NCBI GenBank assembly: GCA_902800815.1
Contig: CADCGB010000013.1
Coordinates: 29,413-93,412, forward strand
Direction: 5' to 3'
Origin: Fibrobacter succinogenes
GTDB lineage: Bacteria; Fibrobacterota; Fibrobacteria; Fibrobacterales; Fibrobacteraceae
DNA length: 64,000 nt
The notes under the pieces are model-generated. The model had not been told where the DNA came from. It did not search any database and was given only the letters and a program-made list of their open reading frames with translations. Both the position numbers and the translations under genes were made by a program. How positions within the stretch are numbered: position 1 is the first letter of the stretch; each line of letters opens with the position of its first letter. Shown here piece after piece: positions 17,971 to 27,233 of the stretch.

Positions 17971-18492
17971 TTACTGCATCACGCGGACGAAGTGTTCCAT
18001 GGCGTTAGCCTTGGTGAGCGCATCCGTCATGTCGTTCTCGTGGAACACGACCTTGTTCAGGTAGAGGTCGGTCACGCTGAGGGACGGCGTGATGGTGTAT
18101 ATCGGGTTGCTCGGTGCGCCGCAGTCGGCACGGCCGATGGTCAGCTTGAGGCTAGCCCCGGTAATTTCCCACTTGCCGTAGGTCTTGGTTCCGCCGCATC
18201 CATCGGCAGCCATCGGGGACAAGATCGAGTTGTTCGTGAAGGTGACGGAGAAGGACCTGTTTTCTTTATCCTTGGTGAATTCGACCACGGTGGGGGCCGG
18301 CGTAAAGTCGGTATAGGTCTGCGACTTGTCGAGGCTTTCGATGCCCTTCAGGTTCCAGGTACCCACGAGGCAGTCCTCGTTCAGGCCTGTTGCGCAGAGT
18401 TCTTCGAGGGTCGGTTCGCTTTCGTCTTCGCTACAGGCGGTAAAAAAGCCGAAACTTGCCGCTACGACGATGCTCAGGAAAATTTTCTTCAT
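17971..18492 (-). CDS. Small lipocalin-like lipoprotein
   Basis: This 173-residue lipoprotein has a signal peptide ending GFFTAC followed by an acidic segment. From residue 42 (LVGTWNLKGIES) through YGKWEITGASLKLTI it has the GxW and strand pattern of the bacterial lipocalin-like family. Four later cysteines could form disulphides. A GGAGGAAT ribosome site precedes the start. It is transcribed away from the esterase gene, and the ligand is unknown. Confidence 0.6.
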   Translation of the reverse strand: MKKIFLSIVVAASFGFFTACSEDESEPTLEELCATGLNEDCLVGTWNLKGIESLDKSQTYTDFTPAPTVVEFTKDKENRSFSVTFTNNSILSPMAADGCGGTKTYGKWEITGASLKLTIGRADCGAPSNPIYTITPSLSVTDLYLNKVVFHENDMTDALTKANAMEHFVRVMQ

Positions 18493-18670
18493 AGGATTCC
18501 TCCGGGAATGTTTTTAAGGAATATATATAAATTTTTGTGCAAAAAAGGCCTTATGTTGCTCTTTTATACAACGGAATTTGCGGTTTTTGGCGTTAGGTGA
18601 CCCAATTTGTATTTATTTTAACTTCTGTAGGCTAGGGTTATGGGCCTATGTTGTTTATGGAGTAAAAAAA

Positions 18671-19927
18671 ATGAATCTTAAAACTTTGGCATTCGCTGCA
18701 TGCGCCGCTACGGCTGTATATGCAGCTCCGGATCCCAACTTCCACATCTATCTCGCGTTTGGCCAGTCCAACATGGAAGGCCAGGGCGATATCGGGTCGC
18801 AGGACAAGTCTGTTGACGAACGATTCCAGTTGCTCTGGTCTGCAGATGCTGGTTCCTGTAACCAGGGTGCATCCAAGGGAAAATGGATTAAGGCGATTCC
18901 GCCGCTGGCCCACTGTCAGGGAGCGAAACTGGGCCCGGCAGACTATTTCGGACGTACCATGGTCGAAAAGACGGACTCCCAGATCAAGGTGGGTATCATC
19001 GTGGTCGCAGTCGCGGGGTGCAGTATCGACCTCTTTGACAAGGACAACTATGCAAGTTACGCGAGGTCGCAGCAGAGCTGGATGACCCAGCGAATCAACA
19101 CGTATGGTGGCAACCCCTACGGACGCTTGGTAGAGATGGCCAAGAAGGCGCAGGAAGAAGGTGTCATCAAGGGAATCATCTTCCACCAGGGCGAAACGGA
19201 TGCCGGTAACGGCCAGTGGCCCTCCAAGGTCAAGAAGGTCTATGACAACATTATCAAGGACCTGGGACTCGGCAACGACATTCCGTTCCTCGCGGGCGAA
19301 GTGCTGCGTAGCGGCGTGAGTAGCGGTGCCAACAACAACATCGCGAAGCTTCCGCAGCAGTCCAAGAACTTCTACGTGGTGTCTTCCGAAGGGTTCAACC
19401 AGGCTCTGAATGATGGCCAGAACGTGCACTTTACCTCGCAGGAATACCGCGACTTTGGTAAGCGCTACGCCGAAAAGATGATCGAGGTCCTGGGTGACAA
19501 GATTAGTCCCGTGGCATCGGCTGCCGAGTCGAGCAGTAGTGCTGAACCTGAATCGAGCAGCGGCACCGGGCCTGCAAGTTCTTCCGATGCGGTGGAGTCC
19601 AGTTCCAGTAGGGGACCCCATAGCTGGCCGGGATTTTCGTCCAGCGGTCAGTGGGACATTACCGGAATTCAGGCGCAGAAGGTGGAAACCCGTTCTATCG
19701 GTAAGGCCGTCGTGAACGCCGGTCGCGTCACTGTACCCGTGGCGCTTGAAGGCCGTAGCGTGAATGCGAAGGTGTTCAGCATGCAGGGCAAGGCCGTTCT
19801 CGACTTTAGCAACAGTTTTGCAGGTGGATCGCTCGGGTTCGATACCGCAAAGCTCCCCGCAGGCAGTTACATGCTCTCCGTACAGGTCGGTTCTGAACGC
19901 TCCGTTCAGAAGGTACAGATAAAGTAA
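18671..19927 (+). CDS. Secreted CE6-like carbohydrate acetyl esterase
   Basis: This 418-residue protein probably removes acetyl groups from xylan-type polysaccharides. Residues 1-18 are a signal peptide. The SGNH/CE6-like domain has the nucleophile in GQSNMEGQG (S33), the HQGETDAGNG block and a C-terminal catalytic His in NVHFTSQEY. A serine-rich linker (about 285-325) leads to a 90-residue C-terminal domain ending GSYMLSVQVGSERSVQKVQIK, which resembles type IX secretion sorting domains. ATG 18671 was chosen for the signal peptide and the GGAG upstream; the frame extends further upstream without a sensible start. Confidence 0.8.
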   Translation: MNLKTLAFAACAATAVYAAPDPNFHIYLAFGQSNMEGQGDIGSQDKSVDERFQLLWSADAGSCNQGASKGKWIKAIPPLAHCQGAKLGPADYFGRTMVEKTDSQIKVGIIVVAVAGCSIDLFDKDNYASYARSQQSWMTQRINTYGGNPYGRLVEMAKKAQEEGVIKGIIFHQGETDAGNGQWPSKVKKVYDNIIKDLGLGNDIPFLAGEVLRSGVSSGANNNIAKLPQQSKNFYVVSSEGFNQALNDGQNVHFTSQEYRDFGKRYAEKMIEVLGDKISPVASAAESSSSAEPESSSGTGPASSSDAVESSSSRGPHSWPGFSSSGQWDITGIQAQKVETRSIGKAVVNAGRVTVPVALEGRSVNAKVFSMQGKAVLDFSNSFAGGSLGFDTAKLPAGSYMLSVQVGSERSVQKVQIK

Positions 19928-19944
19928 TTCGCGCCGACAGGCGC

Positions 19945-20057
19945 CCACGAAGAAACTTGTTTCAACGCATACGTTCACGTATGCGCGTGGCAAGTTTTGC
20001 TTGCCGAAGTATTTGAGCCGTGTTAGGAGGGTCTTAGGGAGGGCAATGCCCTCCCTA
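19945..20057. other. Nested inverted repeats between convergent genes
   Basis: CGCATACG/CGTATGCG (19966-19985) forms an inner hairpin, and AAACTTG (19953-19959) can pair with CAAGTTT (19991-19997) outside it. A second hairpin TAGGGAGGGC/GCCCTCCCTA lies at 20035-20057 and is followed by CTTTTT, so it may terminate the esterase transcript and perhaps the opposite one. Confidence 0.5.
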
Positions 20058-20079
20058 GTTGCATAGGCCTCGGGACTTT

Positions 20080-20763
20080 TTAGTTGTCGATTCCCGTTAC
20101 GGTGAGCGTATCGCCCGCTACCTTGAACTTCACGTTCATCCCGGCGAATGTTATCCCGTAAATGCGTTCGGGGTCATTTTGGTAGTGGGGCCTCGGGTCC
20201 TGTTCTAGAACCTGGATAAGTGCGTCGCGCTTGTCTCCGGGGATACGCCCGAGGATTTCCGGCGGAATTTCCACCTGCAGGCATTCGTACCGCTTGCTTT
20301 CCGCAAATCCGCCCGCCGCATCCGGGACAGAGTCCGCGTAGGGCAGGTAGGGCTTGATGTCCACGATGGGCGTGCCATCCATCAGGTCGGCTCCGCTCAC
20401 GACGATTTCCGGCCCGTCGTTCCCCTCAAGGCGGATTTCCTCGATTTTTACGCAGCTCATCGCAATCGGGTTCGGCCTGAAGCTGCTCCGGGTGGCGAAC
20501 ACCCCGAGTCGCGTATTCCCGCCAAGTCGCGGCGGGCGCACTGTCGGCTTCCAGGTGTCGCGCACGTTCTCCGAAAAGATCCAGATAATCCACAGGTGGC
20601 TGAACCCGTCGAGCCCCCGCAGGGCATCGGCCTTCCGGAATTCTGGTTCGAAGCGTATAACAGAACGCAGGGCGGGTGCGAGCCCGCTCTGCCTCGGTAC
20701 CCCGAACTTTTCGGGAAAGTCGCTCTTGATGCGCGCGATGATTTTTAGGTTCAGGCTATCCAT
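20080..20763 (-). CDS. trmO: tRNA m6t6A37 methyltransferase TrmO (TsaA/YaeB family)
   Basis: This 227-residue protein is a member of the TsaA/VirR family, which methylates threonylcarbamoyl-adenosine 37 in tRNA using S-adenosylmethionine. Diagnostic stretches are FGVPRQSGL near the N-terminus, LDGFSHLWIIWIF, RLGVFATRSSFRPNPIAMS and DLMDGTPIVDIKPYLPYAD. ATG 20763 was chosen because FPEKFGVPRQ follows at the usual distance; the frame extends upstream into the preceding lipoprotein. It lies 13 bp after that lipoprotein and has no clear ribosome site. Confidence 0.9.
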   Translation of the reverse strand: MDSLNLKIIARIKSDFPEKFGVPRQSGLAPALRSVIRFEPEFRKADALRGLDGFSHLWIIWIFSENVRDTWKPTVRPPRLGGNTRLGVFATRSSFRPNPIAMSCVKIEEIRLEGNDGPEIVVSGADLMDGTPIVDIKPYLPYADSVPDAAGGFAESKRYECLQVEIPPEILGRIPGDKRDALIQVLEQDPRPHYQNDPERIYGITFAGMNVKFKVAGDTLTVTGIDN

Positions 20764-20776
20764 GCCCGAATTTTGC

Positions 20777-21883
20777 CTACGATTGCATGGTACCTTCGTC
20801 GAGACCCATGATAGGCACGTACTTGACGGAGCCATCGGCATGGATAATCACGGCAACACCTGCGAGGAAGTTGAGCCAGCTCTTGTCTTCGTGGTGCTTC
20901 ATTTCGAGCATCCTGTTTGTCGCGTAGACGACGAGCGGGTAGAGCATCTGGTCGTGCGAGACCACGACGCTGATGCGGCTCTGCGGGGCAACCTTTGCAA
21001 GGATGATTTCGTTCATGAACTGCGCGCCACGGGTGTCGAGGTCGTAGAAGCCGTCGTTATAGTTTATTGTCGGGTCGGTGTATTCGTTGTAAGCCCAGCG
21101 GGAAACGACATCGTACGTGGTTGCAACGCTAGCGTTGTATTCCTCAATCTTGGCGGCATCCTTTTCGAACCATCCGCCGTTCAGGTCGGCTAGAGCGGTG
21201 TGCGAAATGGTGGTTTGGCCACGGCCCTGGGCGATAGCCATGCAGGTCTGCAGGGTACGTTCGATTTCGGAATGCCAGAACTTGATTTCTTCGGTGCTGG
21301 CAATCTTCTTGCCGACTTCGCTAGCCTGGATGTATCCGAGGCCAGTCAAGAGACCGCCTTCTTCAGACTTGGTACGGTGGGCGTGACGGAGGATGAAAAC
21401 GGCCTTGTCGGTCGGCTGGATTGCCGCGAAAACCTTCTGGATGCCGACGAAGCTGGTGTAGGCGGCCGCGTTCGGGTCGAACGGGGACGTGTCGCTATCG
21501 TCTAGGACGTTGCCTGCAAATTCGCCTTTGCAGGTGACCTTGACGCCCGAACCGAATGTAAGGGGCTCGGAGACACAGCCCATGTCCGGGACGTTGACTG
21601 CTTCGGTCGTGAATTCGGTTGCAGGTGCGACGCTCCCGCTAGAGGGAACCTGGCTAGGGCCGACAGGGCCCGTGCTCGAGGAAGATGTCAAGAGGTCGGC
21701 GGAACTGCCGGGAATGTCCGGGTTTACGCCGGAAGAAGTACCGGGAAGAGCGTCGGAGGAACCCGGCTGTTCGATGCCGGAACTCGGGGTCGTGTTGTCG
21801 GGACCGCTGGAACTGTCGTCACCGCAGGCGGTGAGAGCCAGGGCGGCAAACAGGGAAATGGGTAATGCTGCGATTTTTTTCAT
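20777..21883 (-). CDS. Lipoprotein with histidine-phosphatase domain
   Basis: This 368-residue lipoprotein has a signal ending LALTAC, then a Ser/Pro/Gly-rich linker to about residue 90. Residues 160-360 are a phosphoglycerate-mutase-like histidine phosphatase: FILRHAHRT (RHA in place of RHG), ERTLQTCMAIAQG and a second catalytic His in VVVSHDQM. The substrate is unknown; the domain would face the periplasm or surface. A GAGG site precedes the start, with a TATAAAAT-like element further upstream. Confidence 0.75.
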   Translation of the reverse strand: MKKIAALPISLFAALALTACGDDSSSGPDNTTPSSGIEQPGSSDALPGTSSGVNPDIPGSSADLLTSSSSTGPVGPSQVPSSGSVAPATEFTTEAVNVPDMGCVSEPLTFGSGVKVTCKGEFAGNVLDDSDTSPFDPNAAAYTSFVGIQKVFAAIQPTDKAVFILRHAHRTKSEEGGLLTGLGYIQASEVGKKIASTEEIKFWHSEIERTLQTCMAIAQGRGQTTISHTALADLNGGWFEKDAAKIEEYNASVATTYDVVSRWAYNEYTDPTINYNDGFYDLDTRGAQFMNEIILAKVAPQSRISVVVSHDQMLYPLVVYATNRMLEMKHHEDKSWLNFLAGVAVIIHADGSVKYVPIMGLDEGTMQS

Positions 21884-22005
21884 GTCTAACCTCGCGTTAG
21901 CCCCCTTGGGGCGAAATTTTATATTCTATATGTAATTTATTGCACCTCGATTTACAAGTAAAAATTTGGCAAAAGGTGCCCCAAAACGCCCTTTTGTGGC
22001 AATTT

Positions 22006-22788
22006 TCACTTCTTTTCGCCCGAATACGATGCGTCTGCGCGCTCGTTGCGGCGCTTGAGTTCCTGGTTCAGCGGCCAGTAGATGCATGCGAACAGGGCAT
22101 ACCCGCACAGGAGCACTATCCAGTGGTTCAGGTGGAGGAGCGTCTCGAGGTAGCGCATCTCGATAAACATGATCGGGCCCGCAATGAGGAACAGCGGGAG
22201 TTGCCTGCACTGGTCGCCCAGGGAATAGCGGCTCTCGTAGCTCACGATGGAGTTCATCATTGGGAAACTCGTGCAGAAACCGCCCATGAGGTGCTTGATG
22301 ACCATGAGACCCGAGACGACGCCCGCGATGGCTGGGGCCTTGATGTACACGGGGAGCGGGGTCTTGTACCGCACGCCGGACTTGTATTTCTGCTTCTGGA
22401 AGAGTATTACCCCTACGGTGAAGTCAAATGCGCACACCCCGAGGAACATGGCCTCGGTATCGGGGACTATGGGCATCAGGAATGTGCCGAGGGCGACAAA
22501 GAAGGCGAGCCCGAGCGCGATGGAGGGAATAATCGGGATTTTGACCTTGTAGTGGAGGATTCGCACGATATGTACGTAGAGAAAGCACATGAACCCCGAA
22601 ATGGCGTTTGCGGCCCCCATCGGGAGCCCGACGGCGATATAGGCGAACCCGCAGGGGATGGGGATCGTGGCGGCAACGGCCTTGAGCTGGGGGTCCTTGG
22701 TGTAGGCGCTGAAAACGCCGAGGGCGGTCACCATGAACACGAGCAGCCAGTCGTAAAACGCGAAATGGAGGTTGAGGCTTTCCAACAT
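22006..22788 (-). CDS. Polytopic membrane protein of unknown function
   Basis: This 260-residue protein has about six to seven hydrophobic helices and a short charged C-terminus (NQELKRRNERADASYSGEKK). I do not recognise the family. No Shine-Dalgarno site is present, but a TAAATT element lies 8 nt before the start codon on the minus strand, so the message may be leaderless. The gene is divergent from the pyrophosphatase gene. Confidence 0.55.
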   Translation of the reverse strand: MLESLNLHFAFYDWLLVFMVTALGVFSAYTKDPQLKAVAATIPIPCGFAYIAVGLPMGAANAISGFMCFLYVHIVRILHYKVKIPIIPSIALGLAFFVALGTFLMPIVPDTEAMFLGVCAFDFTVGVILFQKQKYKSGVRYKTPLPVYIKAPAIAGVVSGLMVIKHLMGGFCTSFPMMNSIVSYESRYSLGDQCRQLPLFLIAGPIMFIEMRYLETLLHLNHWIVLLCGYALFACIYWPLNQELKRRNERADASYSGEKK

Positions 22789-22893
22789 GGAGTGAAAATT
22801 TAAAAAAAATAGTCCTTTTCGGCTTTTTTGGGTATAGATTTATTTTGGCGGGCTTTGCCCGTATCGGTAAAATTATAGGCAAGCGAGGTACAA

Positions 22894-25263
22894 ATGCTCT
22901 CAATTCCATTTTATTGGTATTTTGTCCCGGTTGCAGCGTTGATTGCGCTGGGAATGGCGTTTTTCTTCTACCGGTTCATGAAGCGGCAGCCCGACGGTAC
23001 CCGCAAGATGAAGGCGATTGCGCACTTTGTGCGTGTGGGTGCGTTTGCCTACCTCAGACGGCAATACAAGACGGTTTCCATCGTATTTGCCGTACTTTTC
23101 GTGATATTCGTGGTGCTTGCGATTATGGGCATCCAGAACCCGTTCGTGCCGGTGGCCTTCCTGACGGGCGGCTTCTTCAGCGGGCTTTGTGGATTCCTGG
23201 GCATGAAGACGGCGACTTACGCGAGTTCCCGTACGGCGAATGGCGCTATTAGCAGCCTGAACCGCGGGCTTGTCATCGCGTTCCGTAGCGGTGCGGTGAT
23301 GGGGCTCGTGGTGGTCGGTTTCGGCTTGCTCGATATTTCGGCCTGGTTTTTTGCGCTTAACTTTATCTACGACCATAACGTGTGGAACTTCGGTGCCGAT
23401 GTGGCCACAAAGCTCTCGCTCGGGGCCTGGAACGCCGATATGGTAAATAATGCCGAGTGGGCGCATGCGAAGATGGTGGAAATCACCACGACCATGCTTA
23501 CTTTCGGGATGGGTGCCTCCCTGCAGGCGCTGTTCGCCCGCGTGGGTGGCGGTATCTACACGAAGGCGGCCGATGTCGGCGCCGACCTTGTGGGCAAGGT
23601 CGAGGCGGGCATCCCCGAGGATGACCCGCGCAACCCGGCGACCATTGCAGATAATGTCGGTGATAACGTGGGGGATGTCGCCGGGATGGGCGCCGACCTC
23701 TATGAATCCTACTGCGGGTCTATCCTCTCGACGGCTGCCCTCGGGGCGGCCCTCCCGATGGGCGGCATGAAACTCGTCATTGCCCCGATGGTGGTGGCGG
23801 CAATCGGCATATTGCTTTCGCTCGTGGGCATATACGCGGTTCGCACGAAGGAGACTGCCGATACGAAGTCGCTGTTGCGTTCGCTCCTTACGGGGACGCT
23901 TGGGTCCTCGGTGCTAATCCTCGTGGCGCTCTTCGTGCTCGTGCAACTTGACTTTATCTCAATGGGAATCTTCGGTTCCGTGCTCTCGGGCCTTGCCGCG
24001 GGTATCCTTATCGGGCAGTTTACCGAGCACTACACTTCCGATGCATATAAGCCCACGCGCGGCATCGCGGGCCAGGCGAGGCTCGGCGCCGCGACGACGA
24101 TTATCGACGGCATCTCCGTCGGTATGTTCTCCACGGGGCTCCCGGTGGTGACGATTGTGGTGGGTATCATCTTCTCGTTCGGCTGCTCCGGCGGTTTCGA
24201 GAACATGGCAATGGGTCTCTACGGTGTGGGCTTTGCCGCGGTGGGCATGCTGAGTACGCTCGGCATCACGCTTGCGACCGATGCGTTCGGGCCGATTGCC
24301 GACAATGCGGGTGGTAACGCCGAGATGGCGGGCCTCGACCCCGAAGTGCGCGCCCGTACCGACGAACTCGACATGCTGGGCAACACGACCGCCGCGACGG
24401 GCAAGGGATTCGCGATAGGCTCTGCCGCCCTTACCGCGATGGCACTCCTTGCGTCTTACGTGGAAGAAGTGAAGATTTGGCTTGGGCACTTAGCGACCTC
24501 TGCGGAGGGCGTGTGGAAGGTGGGCTCCGTCGCGTTTGCGAACGGCGCGAATGACCTTGCCAATGCGCTCTCGGGCGTTGCTGGCGTCAAGTTCCTGGAC
24601 GGCGGCACGCGTGCGATTGCCGAGAACGGCGACCTGCTCGGTATGGTCGCAAGCAAGGTGAACTATGCAGACTTCATGCAGATTTACAACCTGAACCTGA
24701 TGAACCCCATGCTGCTCGGCGGCCTGTTCATCGGCGCAATGATGACGTTCGTGTTCTGCGCACTCACCATCAAGGCTGTGGGACGTGCGGCTAGCGCGAT
24801 GGTGGAGGAAGTACGCCGCCAGTTCCGCGAGATTCCGGGAATCATGGAGGGTACCGCCGAGCCGAACTACGCGCGCTGCGTGGATATCTCGACGACGGGA
24901 GCCCAGCACGAGATGATTTTGCCGTCGATCCTTGCGGTGGTCGTGCCTGTGCTGGTGGGGCTCTTCATGGGTGTTGCAGGTGTGTTCGGGCTGTTGGCCG
25001 GCGGGCTTGCGAGCGGGTTTGCGCTTGCGACGATGCTTAACAACGCGGGTGGCGCCTGGGATAACGCGAAGAAGTTTGTCGAGAAGGGCAACTACGGTGG
25101 CAAGGGTTCCGATACGCACAAGGCTGCTGTGGTGGGCGATACCGTGGGCGACCCGTTCAAGGATACCGCAGGTCCCTCGCTCAACATCCTCATCAAGCTC
25201 ATGACCATGGTGAGCGTCGTGTTCGCCGGCGTCATAGTCCGCTTCGGCGATATGTTTTTTTAG
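22894..25263 (+). CDS. hppA: Membrane-bound ion-pumping pyrophosphatase
   Basis: This 789-residue integral membrane enzyme couples pyrophosphate hydrolysis to H+ or Na+ transport. The substrate site is clear: DVGADLVGKVEAGIPEDDPRNP followed by ADNVGDNVGDVAGMGADLYESY, and near the C-terminus GDTVGDPFKDTAGPSLNIL. Alanine in GNTTAATGKG points to the potassium-dependent subgroup, where the potassium-independent one has lysine. At 789 residues it is longer than the usual 650-700. Its last 90 bp are duplicated 1,913 bp downstream. GCGAGG precedes ATG 22894. Confidence 0.92.
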   Translation: MLSIPFYWYFVPVAALIALGMAFFFYRFMKRQPDGTRKMKAIAHFVRVGAFAYLRRQYKTVSIVFAVLFVIFVVLAIMGIQNPFVPVAFLTGGFFSGLCGFLGMKTATYASSRTANGAISSLNRGLVIAFRSGAVMGLVVVGFGLLDISAWFFALNFIYDHNVWNFGADVATKLSLGAWNADMVNNAEWAHAKMVEITTTMLTFGMGASLQALFARVGGGIYTKAADVGADLVGKVEAGIPEDDPRNPATIADNVGDNVGDVAGMGADLYESYCGSILSTAALGAALPMGGMKLVIAPMVVAAIGILLSLVGIYAVRTKETADTKSLLRSLLTGTLGSSVLILVALFVLVQLDFISMGIFGSVLSGLAAGILIGQFTEHYTSDAYKPTRGIAGQARLGAATTIIDGISVGMFSTGLPVVTIVVGIIFSFGCSGGFENMAMGLYGVGFAAVGMLSTLGITLATDAFGPIADNAGGNAEMAGLDPEVRARTDELDMLGNTTAATGKGFAIGSAALTAMALLASYVEEVKIWLGHLATSAEGVWKVGSVAFANGANDLANALSGVAGVKFLDGGTRAIAENGDLLGMVASKVNYADFMQIYNLNLMNPMLLGGLFIGAMMTFVFCALTIKAVGRAASAMVEEVRRQFREIPGIMEGTAEPNYARCVDISTTGAQHEMILPSILAVVVPVLVGLFMGVAGVFGLLAGGLASGFALATMLNNAGGAWDNAKKFVEKGNYGGKGSDTHKAAVVGDTVGDPFKDTAGPSLNILIKLMTMVSVVFAGVIVRFGDMFF

Positions 25264-25284
25264 TGGCTATTGGTCAATAGTCAT

Positions 25285-25342
25285 TTGACAGTAGTTGTTG
25301 GTTGAAAATTTCCTTTTATTATATTTGAAATATAATAGGAGG
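25285..25342 (+). promoter_or_regulatory. Promoter region with palindrome for the duplicated lipoprotein
   Basis: A TTGACA (25285-25290) and a TATATT (25320-25325) are present, but the spacing of 29 bp is too long for a single sigma-70 promoter, so only the second is a likely -10 box. It lies inside an inverted repeat ATTATATTT-G-AAATATAAT (25318-25336). AGGAGG at 25337-25342 is the ribosome site. The same elements recur before the second lipoprotein at about 27184-27228. Confidence 0.45.
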
Positions 25343-25346
25343 AAAT

Positions 25347-26939
25347 GTGCGTTCCCTGTGGCTTTACATTCTTATTTGTGCGGCGCTGTTTGTCGCCTGT
25401 AACGACGATGATGACTTTGCAACACGTGCTTCGGATGATGAACCGTCTAAAGTCAAGTCTAGCAGTTCGGTGAAGTCGTCGAGTTCGTATAGGGCAAAAT
25501 CCTCTAGTTCGGTTACACAGGCTGTCTTTTGCAAGACAGAAGCGGAGGATGTCTGCGAATATGGAACCCTGACGGACGAGCGTGATGGCCAAACCTACAA
25601 GACGGTGAAGATTGGCGACCAGTGGTGGATGGCCGAAAACCTCAACTATGCGGCCTTGGAACCGACGGCGTGGGAAGATTCTTCGAGTTTCTGTTACGAC
25701 AATAAGCCGGCCCATTGCAAGATATATGGTAGGCTGTACACCTGGGCGGCTGCGGTGGGCAAGTCCGATGGTGAATGTGGCTATGGAAAGAAATGCTCCC
25801 TGCCTGCGAAGAATGTCCAGGGTGTTTGCCCTGATGGTTGGCACCTGCCTAGCGAACGGGATATCATACACTTGATTCGGGCTACGGATGAATATTCCCA
25901 TGTTGGTACAAACTTGAAAGCCTTCACTGGCTGGCTGGGGTATGGAAGTGGTCCGGGTAATGGTACCGATGACTACGGGTTCTCGGGACTGCCTTCCGGC
26001 ATCAAGACCTTTGATGCGGATTATCGGTATGAGGGTATCTACACGTATTTCTGGAGTTCAACGGAAATCGATGCATACCACGCTCACACGATGTCCTTGC
26101 GACCCGATCGCTATCTCATGCTTTTTGATTATACAAAGTTCCGTGCCTATTCTGTCCGCTGTCTCAAGGATTCCGCTGATGACTGGGACAATGATGACGA
26201 TGACTGGGACAATGATGACGGTACTGATGACGTGACAAACACTGTGACCATGACGATGCCCTGCAAGACCAAAACGAAAGATGATTGCGAATACGGTTCG
26301 CTGACCGATAAGCGCGATGGACGGACGTACAGGACGGTGAAGATAGGTGACCTGTGGTGGATGGCCGAAAACCTCAGTTACCCGTATCTGCAACCGACAT
26401 CGAAGCAGGATTCATCGAGTTTCTGTGTGAATAACGATTCCGCGTTGTGCGACACGCTTGGGCGCTTGTACCTATGGAGTGCCGCTATGGATAGCGCTGC
26501 ACTATTTGGCTCGGACGGCAAGGGGTGTGGAATGGATGGGCTCTGTTCTGCTAACGGTGTTGTCCGCGGCGTGTGCCCGGAAGGCTGGCATTTACCCGAT
26601 ACGGTGGAATTTAGTAATCTCGTCATTGCGGCGGGTGGCGAGCTTGAGGCCGGCTTAATGTTGAAATCTACATCTGGTTGGGACTATGATAAGGGGAAAA
26701 GGGGTGGTATAGACGCCTTTGGGTTTACGGCTGTGCCTGCCGGATTATGGGTGGAAAATGAAAATAATCCAAAGGATTACCGAGCCCAAGGGGCGTCAGC
26801 AATCTACTGGACTTCTACAATGGACCATCGCGATAACAACCAGGCTCACAATTGGGAATTCCGTGATGAGTATGATGATGTTTCTAAGTGGAGCACTTAT
26901 GTGGATGACGCTTATTCTGTCCGCTGTGTAAAGGACTAA
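25347..26939 (+). CDS. Lipoprotein with two Fibrobacter major paralogous domains
   Basis: This 530-residue lipoprotein has a signal ending ALFVAC and a Ser/Lys linker (residues 35-55). Two TIGR02145-type domains follow, residues about 65-275 and 310-530. Each opens LTD(E/K)RDGxTY(K/R)TVKIGD and contains WWMAENL, GRLY(T/L)W, a (V)CP(D/E)GWHLP block and a closing YSVRC(V/L)KD. A repetitive Asp-rich spacer (DDWDNDDDDWDNDD) separates them. The start is GTG 25347, since ATG 25345 is out of frame. Function of the family is unknown; a surface role is likely. It belongs to a tandem duplication. Confidence 0.8.
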   Translation: MRSLWLYILICAALFVACNDDDDFATRASDDEPSKVKSSSSVKSSSSYRAKSSSSVTQAVFCKTEAEDVCEYGTLTDERDGQTYKTVKIGDQWWMAENLNYAALEPTAWEDSSSFCYDNKPAHCKIYGRLYTWAAAVGKSDGECGYGKKCSLPAKNVQGVCPDGWHLPSERDIIHLIRATDEYSHVGTNLKAFTGWLGYGSGPGNGTDDYGFSGLPSGIKTFDADYRYEGIYTYFWSSTEIDAYHAHTMSLRPDRYLMLFDYTKFRAYSVRCLKDSADDWDNDDDDWDNDDGTDDVTNTVTMTMPCKTKTKDDCEYGSLTDKRDGRTYRTVKIGDLWWMAENLSYPYLQPTSKQDSSSFCVNNDSALCDTLGRLYLWSAAMDSAALFGSDGKGCGMDGLCSANGVVRGVCPEGWHLPDTVEFSNLVIAAGGELEAGLMLKSTSGWDYDKGKRGGIDAFGFTAVPAGLWVENENNPKDYRAQGASAIYWTSTMDHRDNNQAHNWEFRDEYDDVSKWSTYVDDAYSVRCVKD

Positions 26940-26956
26940 TTCTATATTTGTCCACG

Positions 26957-27090
26957 ATGAAAATCCTGTTCACAGACCTTGACGGCACGCTCCTGACCGA
27001 CGACAAACGCATTTCGGAAACCGATATGTGCTCTATCCGCGCGATGATCGATGCGGGCCACAAGTTCGTGATGACTACAGGCAGGCCCCT
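26957..27090 (+). pseudogene. 5' relic of the HAD phosphatase gene
   Basis: The first 130 bp or so match the intact HAD gene at 28139 almost base for base, encoding MKILFTDLDGTLLTDDKRI and reading on to VMTTGRP, and then break into sequence copied from the end of hppA. About seven substitutions separate the copies and most are silent. The same TATATTTG element precedes both copies 8 nt from the ATG. The frame continues for about 125 codons but the product would be a meaningless fusion. Confidence 0.85.
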
Positions 27091-27176
27091 CGCTCAACAT
27101 CCTCATCAAGCTCATGACCATGGTGAGTGTCGTGTTTGCCGGCGTCATCGTCCGCTTCGGCAATATGTTCTTCTGA
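27087..27176 (+). pseudogene. 3' relic of the pyrophosphatase gene
   Basis: These 90 bp repeat 25174-25263, the last codons of hppA, including the stop position. Differences are mostly silent; one changes Asp to Asn before the final MFF. The fragment is joined directly to the HAD relic, in a different frame from the HAD codons. It marks the junction of a tandem duplication. Confidence 0.85.
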
Positions 27177-27233
27177 TTGTCCTTGACTTTAAATTCTTCT
27201 TTATTATATTTTTGAAATATAAAAGGAGGATAT

